Shown: positions 12,501 through 25,200, counted from the first letter of the stretch. The stretch is DNA of 64,000 nucleotides from Cruorifilaria tuberocauda (GCA_013365365.1 JABVXU010000306.1:1-64000); one strand, 5' to 3'. Numbers and translations: made by a program. The notes: generated from the letters alone by a model not told the origin.

Positions 12501-12806
12501 TTTACGTTTACATAATATGATCATATCTTTTATCCTTACGTAATTTAGATTATATCAATTTTGAAAAGATCCAGAATGGTACCATCTGAAATTAATTAAT
12601 TTAATTCAGTTTTTTTCACTTCACTTCTATTTATTTCATTTCTTATCTCCTTTAGATGGTACCATTCAGATCTTTTCAAAAAATTGTTACTGATCACATA
12701 TGATTGATATACGATTGTGAAATAAAAAATAATTAATTTCAGACTACAAGCATTGAAGGATGATATCAAGCGACTAAAAAAGAAATTAGCTATGCAACGA
12801 AAGTAA
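6510..12806 (+). CDS. Non-receptor tyrosine kinase, SH2 + kinase domain (nematode Fer/Fes-related class)
   Basis: Cytoplasmic protein-tyrosine kinase, 624 aa. Exons: 6510-6827, 7003-7098, 7246-7383, 7497-7658, 7842-8003, 8104-8280, 8739-8957, 9418-9528, 9976-10269, 11291-11350, 11699-11772, 12743-12806; phases agree throughout. A Lys/Glu-rich N-terminus (1-85) precedes an SH2 domain (about 90-182: FYHGLLP, and DFVIRST with phosphotyrosine-binding Arg113). The kinase domain runs about 206-470: glycine loop GEGEFASVYLG (213 on), Lys237 in VAVKK, HRDIASRN with catalytic Asp338, DFG Asp356, PIKWTAPE, and an atypical DVFSYSIFMWEV where DVWSFG is usual. All catalytic residues are present, so activity is expected. 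The tail is strongly basic (about 560-603) and ends in a short coiled coil (LQALKDDIKRLKKKLAMQRK). C. elegans has a large family of this layout, including sperm-activation kinases; the substrate here is unknown. Acceptor TTTTGAG (9975) is atypical but phase-correct. Confidence 0.92.
8393..8600. repeat. Approximately 100-bp intronic duplication (kinase intron 6)
   Basis: Two diverged copies share TTAATTAAATTCATTGATCA, GTGAATTC, AGATTCTCTTAA and TTCAATCTTTTCGTTA. They lie between exons 8104-8280 and 8739-8957 and contain no splice site in use. Confidence 0.8.
8945..9125 (+). repeat. Duplicated 5' splice site with an inverted copy between
   Basis: The end of exon 8739-8957 and its donor (ACAACGA|GTAAGTTAACAAT, 8951-8970) is repeated directly at 9053-9072, the copy extending to about 9125. 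Between them, 9021-9040 is the reverse complement of the donor segment with one change that still allows a G-U pair. Using the second donor would add 102 nt, in frame but carrying an immediate TAA. Confidence 0.85.
9521..9900 (+). repeat. 150-bp tandem duplication that includes an exon end and its donor
   Basis: The last bases of exon 9418-9528 and the following intron (TGAAAGAA|GTATATTTTATAT, 9521 on) recur at 9671 and again at 9821, the third copy being shorter. The period is 150 bp and the first two copies differ at only a few positions. Each copy carries the same candidate 5' splice site; the first is the one in the coding model. Confidence 0.88.
10370..10700. repeat. 74-bp tandem repeat in kinase intron 9
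   Basis: GGCGTAGACTGTAAGTTATC starts at 10505, 10579 and 10653 (period 74 bp), with GGATAAGTTAAC and GGTTAGACTTC in each unit. More diverged relatives at 10370-10480 share GTATAGACTGCAAG and GGATAAGTTAACCGCGG. The segment is less AT-rich than its surroundings. Every unit carries a CTGTAAGTTA donor-like sequence. Confidence 0.85.
11778..12245. repeat. 246-bp tandem duplication in the kinase's last intron
   Basis: Two copies begin near 11800 and 12046 (shared TCAATTTACTTCAGTTAACT and GCAAACATTTACTGATAATT). Each is itself composed of short TACTGTAATTTATA-type motifs. Copy 1 starts just after the donor at 11773. Confidence 0.85.
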
Positions 12807-13592
12807 TCCAAATAGAACGGACTATTTTTTTTTTTTCATCTAATAAATTTTATATCAATCTATTCGTGATAAGTTTTTCACTCTGGATTAAATATACATT
12901 TATGAAAAGAAAAAAAAAATTTTTTTTTTTTCGACCTAACCGTTTTTTTTTTATATAATGAATTTTTTTTTCCGGATAAATCGATTCGATATGAGTGTAC
13001 ATTTCCGGCATAGGGGTTTATACTTGAAATAATGAATGTTCAATTTTCTATTGAACTAAAATTGTACTGAAAATTTTAAAGTAAAGAGAATGTTATTATC
13101 ATGGGAGATTGTGATGAATTGAGTTATTGGATGGACAAAAAAAAAAAAAAAAAACCACTCAATTTTTTTTCTAGAGCTTTTGAAACAAAAAAAAAAACAA
13201 ACGTTCATTTGCTGCTCCATCATAAGCTAAGATAATTAGCTGAAAAGTGGTTGAAGAGCTATTGCTCCGGAAATGTGCATTCATATGTTGCATTCAGCTT
13301 TTCCTTCCTTCCGAATTTCGATTTCTAGCCTATCTCCAAATCTACTTGATATACACTTACTAACAATCCAATCCATACTTTTCATGGATAATTTCTTTCC
13401 TAGCTCATAAAAGCGGTTTACTAATTGAGGAATTAGCATAGTAAACCTGATATGAGTGCTGAGTGAAAGATGATATGAAGTAATAAATGCTATATAAACA
13501 TGTTTACTTATTATTTTGCATTCTGATATGAAAGAAAAAGATTTACTAGTAAAAATCATTACTGAATTAATCGATTAGATATGGTGGCATTT

Positions 13593-13629
13593 CATCCATT
13601 AGGATAGCAATCTTGAATTTTTAATAGAC

Positions 13630-13670
<41 letters not shown>

Positions 13671-13713
13671 ATTTAAAACTCGAAAAACTTCGATGAAGAT
13701 ATCCTAATGGATG
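13593..13713. repeat. (TC)n microsatellite flanked by a perfect 14-bp inverted repeat
   Basis: CATCCATTAGGATA at 13593-13606 is exactly inverted as TATCCTAATGGATG at 13700-13713. Between them lies a TC-dinucleotide run at about 13626-13669. It could be a small decayed MITE or simply a hairpin-forming locus. Confidence 0.75.
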
Positions 13714-14504
13714 CAACGATTTTAGCTACAAATAATCTTGGGCATTAAATTAGTTGAATTTTTTATTTCAAGCAAAATATGCCACTAAAATATCTGATTA
13801 CTTCATATTTCCCAAAAAAAAAAAATCTCATCTTGATAAATTAAATTGATTTAAATTGGAGAATTACTATCAGGTAAGAGCACTTTAAAGAATTTAAGGC
13901 TTATTTTCTCATCAACTATTACTTCCAAACTGAGAGTATTTAGAGAAATATAGACGAATTAATTATTCGAAAATATTTTATATCTATCATTCGATCTTTT
14001 GTATTTTTCTTGTGTTTCCAATTATCTTACAATAATTGCAAAAAAAAAAAAAGGAGATAAAATTCAAAAATAAATATAAACAGGAAACTTTTAATGCGAG
14101 AGATAAGAGCAAAACTCAAAAACTTCACTTTAATTCTTCAATTTCTATCAATCGAATATACGATTATTGAGCGGAACTTGAGAGATAGATTTTATTTGAA
14201 ACTAATTAGCTTTTAAAGTGCATTCAATGATATGGTACTATCATTTAGAGGTATAAGTTCAATTTCAGAAATGTAAGCTATCGTTGTTAATCAAACATCA
14301 AATCATCGCATGATATTATGCAATGGGAATACTGATATATATATATATAGCATAGACAACAATTAATTAGTAGTAAAAGTTTTTCATTATTTAAAAAAAT
14401 ATTTCTCATTTCCCATATTATTTATATGAACCACAAATACAACTCATTCATCGTTTGAAAAGTAATCATTGAAAAGAAAAATAAATAAAGAGATATCATT
14501 ATGA

Positions 14505-14915
14505 TTATTAGATAAGGAAATATGATTATGATTATGGTCATTAGATAAAGAAATATGATTATGATTATTAGATAAATAAATATGATTATGATTATTAGAT
14601 AAAGAAATATGGTTATGATTATTAGATAAATAAATATGATTATGATTATTAGATAAAGAAATATGGTTATGATTATTAGATAAGGAAATATGATTATGAT
14701 TATTAGATGAAGAGGTATGATTATGATTATTAGATAAAGAAATATGATTATGATTATTAGATAAAGAAATATGATTATGATTATTAGATGAAGAGGTATG
14801 ATTATGATTATTAGATAAAGAAATATGATTATGATTATTAGATAAGGAAATATGATTATGATTATTAGATAAAGAAATATGATTATGATTGCTAAATAAA
14901 GAGATATGATTATGA
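14505..14915. repeat. 27-bp minisatellite, about 15 copies
   Basis: Tandem 27-bp units built on TATGATTATGATTATTAGA and TAAAGAAA. Because 27 is a multiple of three, one frame on the minus strand stays open (14444-14959) and would read as repeats of NNHNHISLS. I treat it as a non-coding repeat, since nothing upstream or downstream supports a gene. Confidence 0.9.
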
Positions 14916-17900
14916 TTATTACAATTACAATAATACAAATATAAAAATTTTACTATCAATTGCGGAATGCTTACTAATCCAAAAAAAAAATGTTAATGAA
15001 GAATGAAGATAACACTGTGAATTTAGGTTAGGTGAAGATATAGGACGAAGATATTTGCATATATGCTAGTTATTTGATAGAATTTTAATCTTTCTAAGAA
15101 TTTTGATCGTATCATGAATTTTAGTGTTATCTTGACGTGCAATTTAATATGTTTTGAACATTGGCATCATTGTTATTCAGTATAACATTTCTGTAATTTA
15201 ATATATTTTGAATTTTAACATCATTGTTATCAGCATGCAATTTAATATGTTTTGAAATTTAACATCATTCTAACATTTTACCTAAAACTATGATTTCACT
15301 TTTCTTTATTTTATTGCTTTTGTTGGTTTGACGAATTGTTTCGCACTGTTGGAACCATTTTTGAATTAATTAAAAAATTAATTAATTATGTTTTCAGTAA
15401 AGGCTACTATTAATACTTGAAATAAATGCAAAATAAATCGTATCCAAAAACTTCAATCAAATAGAAGGTAAAGTTTTGTGTAGCTAAAACAAATTTGAAC
15501 TGTTTAATTTTCCTTTTCTGATTATTAATTAATTATCATTGAAATGAAAATCTCTTTGGTTTTTCAAAATTTTTTTCTATCAAAAACATAATGTGCATCA
15601 AGCATGAATCTGCTGTCCGCATGAAAAGATGACGATTTATACTTTATTGTAATTTCGTATCTTGATTACGAAATTGATGTATTCATTATCATCATTTTCA
15701 TATAACATCATATTATTCATTATCATTATCAAAAATGGAATTTAACAGTCCACAAGTTGGATTGCAATAGATTTAGCAATAAATCGATTTTGCCATAAAA
15801 ATATGAATGCACAATTTTGGAATTCTGATTTTCTAAAATAATTTACTACAAATTAATTTAATCATACCATAATCATAATAAAATTATCATAATCATAATA
15901 AAATTAAATATCATGATAATAATTACGTTGCTAAATCAATAATTTCTCATATCAATATTGCGGTGTTATTTTTATATTACACAAAAAAAGAAACTAACGA
16001 AATGAAAAGTGCCCGAGGCATTGTGAAAACATTGTGATTGTGATATGAAATGTTAAGATTAACTATAAGATATACGATCTTATCAAGTATCATTCGATCG
16101 ATTATACGAGAGAAAATGTTTAGCTTACAAAATCTCGAGAATTCCTATACTAGAATATTATGATAGATGATGAATAGTGAATAGATCAGATGATAAGATC
16201 GAATTTATTAAAGTAATATTTTGAGAATTATTTTCTCGTTTATCATGCAGAAATTTCCATTACAAAAGTAAAGTAAGGCTTAATTATTTATCATCAGATT
16301 TCTGGTAATATAAAAAGTAATAAACAATTGAAAAATAATGTAAAAGGAAGTTTTTTTTTTTTTTTTCGTTTGCCTGAGAAATTTATGAGAACAATTCAAG
16401 CGTTATTTAATGAAAAGTTTTCATTTTTATTAAAGATTCAATTGGAGAGTTGTCTGAGTGAATTAGGTGAATTGGGGGAAAAAAACTGAGAATTAATAGA
16501 TAGTAAATATAGCTAATGGAAATTTATTTTCGTATTCCACAATGATTTCAATAGAATGCTTTTTTTTTTCCAACTGAGAAGTAAGCTATTATATTTAATT
16601 TGAAATAAGCAATATACAAAGTTCACAAATCATGGAATATTTTTTAAAAAAATAGAAAAAAAAATTAAATTATGATATTAAATCATGAAATATATAAATC
16701 GAATGAAACAACTGAAATAAGAAATTTATCGGATAAACGGCAAAAAAACAAATTGATTTAATTAAATATCATAATAAAATACGGTACAAACTTAATTAAA
16801 TATCATAATTTAATTAAATACCATAAAATAATGATTAGTCAACTCTTAACCATCCCTTGAAAATGTTACAAAAAAAAAATGTAATTAAACCATTGGAATG
16901 AAATAGAACAAAATATATACTCTGTCTTAACAGAGTTAAGCAAACCTCTAATTAAGCAGACTTTCCATATGGATTACCTGTGGATTTAACATTTTCTATT
17001 GTAAGATTTCAGTTTTAACGACAAGTACATAGAAAAAATTGAATTTAGAAAAAAAAAGTCATGAAAGTAAGTTATTATATTTGATTTGAAATAAGCGATA
17101 TACAATCTTTCCTTTTTTCTTTTTTTTCTTTTTGCTAAATATTCTATGCACTTTACAAATTTCAAGATAGTTCAAAAAAATTATAATTCAGTTCTATCAA
17201 TTTTATCAGTTATCAGTTGATATCAGCTTAATCTTTTAGACTTGCCGGAATAATGCTTATGAAATAAGGAACATCTTCTAGCAAACTTTTTATTATCGAA
17301 ATGGTTTAGCATTGCCTACTGTCATCCCTTTCAGTTTACCAAATATTACCAATCATAAATGGCTGAAATAATAACGCATGATTGAATTTGCAGATTTCTC
17401 ACCTAACACAAGAGATTAGGTAAGTAATATAATGAGTAACTAGGTAAAATACACTTTTAATTTGATTTTATTAGTACTAATATTACTTTTTTTCAAAATT
17501 TAGGAAGCTAGTTGCTTCTACTGATCTCATAATCAACTGGGATATAGGAAATCTTATCATTGGTAAGCATTCCTAATCGATCTGTAAATAAATCAAAAGG
17601 AAATATTCATTTGTTAAAATCGTAATCATCCAAAAATATTCCTGCTAATCTTCAAGAACAATAGACATACTCTGAAAAATAACTTTGTTAAAACAACTGG
17701 ACAAGCTTTCAAGCTAACAAGTCAATACTCAATACAGTTAATATAGTCCAATAAGTTATGATTAGCAAGGGGATAGTTAAATAAAAATAAATTACTGAAG
17801 AAGTATGAAAACTGTTTTAAGTATTATGTCAGAAATAAAAATGAAAAATGAGAAAATTCCCATATTATAATTTATAAAATGGTTGAAAAAATATTTACAT

Positions 17901-19167
17901 TAGCACTTCTATTTAGAATGGAATATTTCAAACTTTCAATTTAATTAAAATTTAAAATTTATGATGAGAATTTCAATTAAATTTGTTTTCATAGAATATC
18001 ATTTCGCTATGGTATTTTCTTCATTAATCGTTTCTTCATAAAGTGTTCTTTCAGGTTTCTTGAAATGCGACATTATTTAATTTTTATATTTTAAATGTGA
18101 TAGTATGATAACACTTTGAAATTAGTAATCGAAGAAACGGTAATCAAAAAAAAATAAATAAATAGACAGTTATGATTTTGAAATCTTTGAATTATATATT
18201 ATTTCATCATAATTTTTACTAAATGTTATCACTTAAAAGAGGTGTTTATGGAAAAAAATAATTACATGTGCCACAGATTTATTAATAAAAAAGTAGTTTA
18301 AATCATACGGCTATACTTGGCTGGAAATACTTTGTCTATAACTTCTTGGTTGGATATCAAAAGTGACTAAAGTATATTGACTGGAAATTTTTAGGTGATA
18401 ATTAAATAAAATTTCTTATTATATTCATTCTATCAATGGAACTTGCTTGATGATGATTTTTTTCTAACTCAGCTCACCGAATAATCATTATTTTGATAAC
18501 AATAAAATATGTCTTTTGTACAGATATTAAAAAAAAATGTTACTTACAGCTTGACACCATATCATCTGATAAAAGAGAATTTTCAATAATATTTAATGTG
18601 AAAATATTTTTGTTGTACGCAAAAAATTAAATAATAAAATTGGATTGAAAAAGCAGAAAGATTTTTGGAATAAGATAATATTCTATTATTGAGCACCTAG
18701 TAAAAGTGAAAAAAATACAAATAGCAATTTTAGAGATCGGAAAAGTTCCTAATGGTGAATCAAACAAAATATAAGCAATAAAGAATGCCTTAGACAGAAG
18801 ATAATCCACTACGTTTTTGTAATGCATTTTTGTAACGCATGCAATGCATAAGTAAATTCCAGTAATATATCTATTTTAATAGTCTGCTGACGACTCCAGA
18901 GATTAAATTGAAAAGATCTGAATGAAATTCGCTGCTTTAAAATATGATAAATAAACAATATGTGAAGGAAAATTACACTAAAAGGATGCAAGTATTATAC
19001 ATTTGAAATATCATATAAAATCAAATAACGAATGATTTTGAATAGTTTTGCGAAATCGCAACTAGATTCACATAGGTTGTCAGAGTAACATGAAGGCATA
19101 CTACAATTAAGGATTATGTGAATGAGATGGAAGAGAATAACGTGAAATACAGGACTGTAGAAAGACC

Positions 19168-19173
19168 TTTATT
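19168..19173 (-). terminator. Polyadenylation signal AATAAA for the ASPM homologue
   Basis: AATAAA on the minus strand (TTTATT on plus) about 120 nt beyond the stop codon at 19295-19293, a normal 3' UTR distance. Prediction from the motif only. Confidence 0.45.
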
Positions 19174-19292
19174 CCGATTTGTATCGAATCAAACCAGGGC
19201 TAAAATTTCGATGACCATGTGAATCAATTATTTCTTAAATTGCAGTGAGATGTCCATACTTAATACAATATTCACTAAATATACATTTGGTT

Positions 19293-22200
19293 CTAATTTA
19301 GCAAACAATTCTGGAGCTTTCGGAGTGCAACAGCTCTCTCATCACTTACTGACAATTTAGCAAATCTCTTCGCCAACTCCGCAACGAAATAGTGTGCTTT
19401 TTTAGGCTGAAAATAATTAGGAATTAGTTTATTGATAATAAAACAAAAATGGGAATTCTGGGAATCTGAGTTGTTAAATTAGTGTGATAGATAGGCTCAC
19501 AAGAGCGAGCAAGTTCGATGCACAAGCTTACTGCATGCAAATCCTCCAATAAAAAGGTGAAAAATTTAGGATTTACCTGCTTATTGTTCGCACTTAATTC
19601 CACGATGATTGCGCTTAAATTGGTTACTACGTCTGGAACTCTATGAAATGCTAATATGAAATGATAACATTCCCTTACAATATCCTGTCGACGTTGCTCA
19701 TTGAGTTTTTTTCGAATATTTTTGAACTGAAACCATTTTTTTTCGTCCTATTAGTAGAATATGGACACTTTTTTTCTTTAAAATTTAAATAAATATGAAT
19801 CTGCTAGCTGGAGTCAAAGGAATTACAGACCTTCAATACACTCCATAAAACGGAGCAAAGAGGAATCACTACTTCAGTTGATCCAACACCACGATTGCAG
19901 CCGTCCAATGAATCCAAAATACATTCGACACCGCCGTTATTGAACACATACTGAGCGCACAATTCTGACAAGCCAACAAATTTTTCTAAAATATATCTAA
20001 AAAGTAATGAAAAGCAAATCAGCTCATGCAAATAATAATAAATATCTGCAAATAAAATATTTTATAATCTCAATTAAGGTATTATTATATTATATAATTA
20101 AGGTATCATGTTATTATTATTACATCTTTTAAAGAAGGAAAAAACTAACGCAACACTTCAGCAGCTCTGTAACGAGTGTAAAGATGCTCAGAGTTTAAAT
20201 TCTTCATTGCATTCATCACGCGATTCATAATTGGCTGTGTTAGTTCAGACTGTTCTTCATTCGACGCTGCTTCTTGACGAACGAGATGACTCGCAGCTAT
20301 TTTATTGCGAATTGCTATATAACGTTTGCGACAAAGATACCCACGCCACCACGCCTGTACATTTTGTTAATTAAAAAAATTGATATACCAGAATCTTGAT
20401 TCGGCTTGCCAGACATACTTTTTCAAGAAAAAATACCTGTATTGTTGTGGCAGCTTTTATGCGTCGAATTAACTCTGCTTTTAGCAAGAGTGCACATTTC
20501 ATTTTATCCTGCAATATTTACTAACCTTCATGAATGTTTACTGGAATCAGAAAGAAACACCGTTATTTACCTAATTTAGGGCTATTATTAAATACCTCAA
20601 CAGCTTGTAAAAACTTCTGACGTCTCATCCGCAAACGATCATGTTGTTTTTTTAGTTTACGCAACATCCGTAAGCATTCCGCATTGCAGACTTCACGTCT
20701 ATATTGCTTAATTTTATCATCCAGGCATTCTGTGACAGAAACAAGATCCTAGAAAAAAAACATGAAAACGTAAATAGCTTACTAGTAGTTTTTGATATCT
20801 TCAATAAATATAACTTAACTTTAGCTAATCCGATTCTTGCTCATTTTTTAGTCGTCCATATAAACTAATCATAGAAGTACGATGTCCGCCCGCAAAATTG
20901 TAGAAGAAAACAATAACTACAAAAAAAGCGTACATCATCGGTCATTGCAAAAAAAATCTTTAACTTGGTGAAAAGGGACTGCTCGTAATCAAGCTTAACT
21001 GTTACACTATTCAGAAAAATGTTCACTTGTACAATAAATGCACTTTCTTGTTCATGAAAAATCACTTTGTTCCGTTGCATTAGTCGGTATTTTCTTCGTG
21101 TTATCCAACCGCGCAAATATCGCTGGAAGAATTAAAATGATGCAAACTGTTGTATCTACGAGACCTTTTCCAGATTTAAAAAATTTCAGTATACAAAGTT
21201 GCAAAGGCATCGTACGGAAGCTGTCAAAAAAAACAATATCTAAATACCTGTAAAGTGATTGCTGCATATTCTTGTTTAGCTGATTTACTTCGCATTTTAT
21301 GATAATTCTTACGAACTATCCAACCACGTGCATACCGCTAAAACCGTTAAAAAAAGAATTATGGTGGAAAAAGAGTAACATTTAATTCCATCTATATTCG
21401 GATCCTAAAAGCTTGAGGCACAAGATATATATAACACTCAAATCTAAAGCTGTAAATGCAACATTGTCTGAAATATCTAGAACATTCTTAAACCTCTGTA
21501 ACAAGAATTTTGAACATTTGGGCAGTGTAGTCCTACTAATCATCCAGAATTTAAAACTTCAGAATTTCCCACCGCAAAAAACGTAAGTGCTCATTTTGTC
21601 CAACCTAAGAAAAATTTTTCAAATTTTTGAATTTGCATCGATTAGTAAACTCGCATATTTTAAAGTTTACCTGCAAAACACGTGCTGCATTTTCCCGCTT
21701 TTGCAAAATCCTTTTGTTTTGCACTTTGGATTTTTGTGCCAGCCAAAAACGAACATGTTTCTAAAATTATTTTGCAATTAATAAAAATCCTATGCCAATA
21801 ATGAAGGAACATATTTATAACACACTTGTATGATGAGTGATGCATTTTCTCGCTTCCTTGTATTTTGCTCGTATAACAACTTCTGACGAAGCCTTCGCGC
21901 AAGCCAACCACGAACAAATTTCTGAAAGTTCAATTAGAAATATGGAGAGATCAACCATATCAGCTTCCAAAAATAAAGCTGAAAATATAACTATGTATAA
22001 CTAATACAAATGATATATGCAGCATACTTGTATGACAATTGCTTTTGCTTCTCGTTCTTGCATAAACTTATCACACTTCATCTTACGATAAAGTGTCCTT
22101 GCAAGCCAACCACGAATAAATTTCTGAAAGTTCAATTATGGAGACATTAAAACACAACAGCCACCAATAATAAAGCTAAAAATATTTCAGGTACAAATAT

Positions 22201-25200
22201 CAATCGAAGAAACTCTTGGATAAGATATAAAAAACACTTACATCAATCCATCTTATATATACATTATTATTTCTAAAAAATTTCCTAAAAACATAAACCA
22301 TATACAACCAATGCAAATGATATATATAATATACTTGTATAATGACTGCTTTTGCTTCTTGTTCTTGCAAAGTCTTATCGCACTTCATCTTACGATAAAG
22401 CATCCTTGCAAGCCATCCACGAATGTACCGCTGAAAAAAGTACGAAATAACATATAAAAAAAGATGAAAAAGCAATTGGCGATAATGGTTTTTTCCTTAA
22501 TTATACCATTATATATATATCTATTATTTTGAAATTTAGATGCTGTAATTAATTGCATATATATTATTTAAACACTAATTTTAATGATAGGATTTTGCAT
22601 GTACCATAAAGACTCTACTTACCAGTATTATAAAAAATATATTTACTTGTATTATGAATGAAGCCTTAATTCGCTTCGAATCTTCTTTTGCTTTTACGTG
22701 AGATGACTCCTGTAACTGATCTGGTGTACGTACCTGGAAAATAGTAAGATTTAAGAGATGGTGAAACTTACCTTGTCCTTCACTTATTGGATTTTTTTTC
22801 CCTGCTTTACTGCAAATAAAACTGAAAGTGGTAATTTCGCATAACTTTTCGGTTTAATTCTTCCGGTAATTACTGAATTCTCGTCAAGACAAAAATTGCT
22901 TTTCTCAAAAAAGTATAAATGATAAAAATATCAAAAAAACATATGCTGATATTTACATCTCTTCCAGAAACATTACTTTATGAGAAATATTATAATTCAT
23001 TTTTAAGGTGCTGCGATATCGCCGAAAGGCACGTTGTATTATGATGGCAGCACAAGTAATTTTATGACATTCATATATTCGTGATATGAAAATTTTGGTG
23101 AAGAGACAGAGTGTTTTTTCCTCAGGTATGTTTTTCCATTGTACCAACATCGACGACGGAATGCCAAAATGATGCTCAGCCTACAATATCAGATATTGAC
23201 AGTCAAATATCAATCAAATTATTTATAGCCTTATTTGATGTGATTATTATTCACGATTACAATTATTGTTATATATGATATGTGTCGGTTTTAGCGCAAT
23301 TATTATTCAAATGTTACGATCAATCAAGTGATAACAGACGTACAGCATTTGCAATTTGCTCTAAAACTGTTGTGCCGCCAAAGAGCTCAAGTGGTGCACC
23401 GTATGAATAATATTGTTTCCACAATAAGGAAAACAATTTCCCGTCAGCAAGTTCCAGAGGATCTCGTATCTAAAAAAGTATGAACTATTTGGTTTGTTGC
23501 ATACCGAACACTTACAAATTTATTCTAACCTCGTATGATATGCCGAACATGTTCAGAACCTGTTGAGATATCAAATCACTTTTAACGTCGGAATCATTTG
23601 ATTTAATGTCATCAGCCTAAAACAAAAACCGAAAGCATATGAAATTATAACAAATGAATGACTAGAAGTATAATTATAAAAATTATAATGCAAATCAGTT
23701 TGAAGAGAAGTTAGAAAAGCTAAGGTTGTACCAGTTCTTTGCTAGCAAATCGCCAAAGAAGTGTTATAATTTCATCCACATTTCCTTGTAAGATACCGTT
23801 GATGTCCACATACAAATCTCCAATAATTTAATCATTACTGACAGGTTTTTCAGAGAGTTTATTAAATTTTGATTTATTCAATCTCGATAGATGAAAAATA
23901 TCCACCATGTCCAAGATTTATATCTCACCTTCAGGAAGAATTCCTTTTCGCTTAGCAAAATCAATTACTGTTTTAACATTGCTCATTTTCCGAAGTCGAT
24001 CACCACCGGGATCACGCAAACAATGTATCACTGTGTTATACTGCAAATTAGCTAAAATTTCCACCACTCGCCTGAAACTTGTTTCATTTTTAAATTAAAT
24101 GACTTTGATACTTCACATTAAACATTGCGAAGAAACATACATATTAGAGAATTATTACCCAAGAATCATTCCATTACTAAGGTCCTTCAGTGGATCCGCT
24201 ACATGATATTGAAACTGCTCAAAAAATCCTTGTCTGCGATCCAGAGAAAGACCTAAACGAGAAAGGGTTTTTGGTAAATTGCTAGAACCAGTCATCAATT
24301 CCCGACTTAATACTGCCACCACATCGCTGATACTCTGAAATACAAATACTTTGCCGAATACATAGATATCTTATGAGTGATGTTCATATATCTGCTTATG
24401 AACTGAACGCATCAAAAACTTTGAAAAAAAAATTCCCACCTTATAAGCTGACCATTCAACAAAAAGACAGCGGTTTTTCCTCGATATTGTGTTATCTCGC
24501 CATGCTTTGTCAACGATAAATAAAAATTGACATATTTTTGTCAAGAAATGTTGTCGAAGAACTTCCGCACCTTGGTTATTAATAAGAATTCTGAAAAAAC
24601 AGAAACTGACTTTGTTCATTAATAAAAATTCATTCACATCAAGCATGAAAAACTTACTTTGCTCTTCCCTGCACGTATTTCCGATTGTTCATGATTTTGG
24701 GGCTTTTAAAAACGTTTTGTGTAACTACAGAAGCAATGATTTTTAGTTGGCTTTTGCCATCAGTCTTTTTTTGTATATTGATGGATAAGATGGTCTCCAA
24801 ACCCAACAGAAGATAGAATGGATGAAAGCTCAGAAGTAGACTGAGCAATTCTGTTTGTAGTCCTGAAATTCTATCAATCACAATTTTAATTTATAGGACT
24901 TCCATTATCAAGTTAACGTTTTGATATTAAATTTTATATTGAAATTAGTTCAAGTAAGAAACTTGCCCACATCAGCGTAAACTTGTTTATCCATTTTAAC
25001 TGCAATTTTACCATCTTTTACAATGGTAGCAATATCGCTCGGGATAGATGAGCTTTCGTATAATAGACGAAATCTGAAAAACTTTCGAAACAAAGAAAAT
25101 GACTAGACGTCGAATTCATAATATTCCAATTGATTATTATTTCAACCTCACCTGCCTCGCATCTCACTGAGTTCATTTGCAGCCTTGAAACATTTGTAAC

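Larger units (their letters stand above)
12807..19292. other. 6.5-kb region without a supported gene
   Basis: Between the kinase stop and the ASPM stop on the opposite strand; both genes end here, so it is a convergent 3' region. It holds homopolymer tracts, a (TC)n microsatellite, an (AT)n run at 14333-14349 and the 27-bp minisatellite. A 92-codon open frame at 13281-13559 (-) has mixed composition, but no splice partner, start context or recognisable motif was found. Confidence 0.5.

Noticed and set aside
13281..13559. 92-codon open frame on minus with mixed composition
   Set aside because: No recognisable motif, no partner exon, and it lies in a convergent 3' region; could be an exon but evidence is too weak to call.
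14444..14959. 171-codon Asn/His/Ser-rich open frame on minus
   Set aside because: Entirely explained by a 27-bp tandem repeat whose unit is a multiple of three; kept as a repeat and a finding, not as a gene.
20865..21267. Overlapping open frames on both strands around the IQ exons
   Set aside because: Shadows of, or read-throughs from, the ASPM exon 21027-21122 and its introns.
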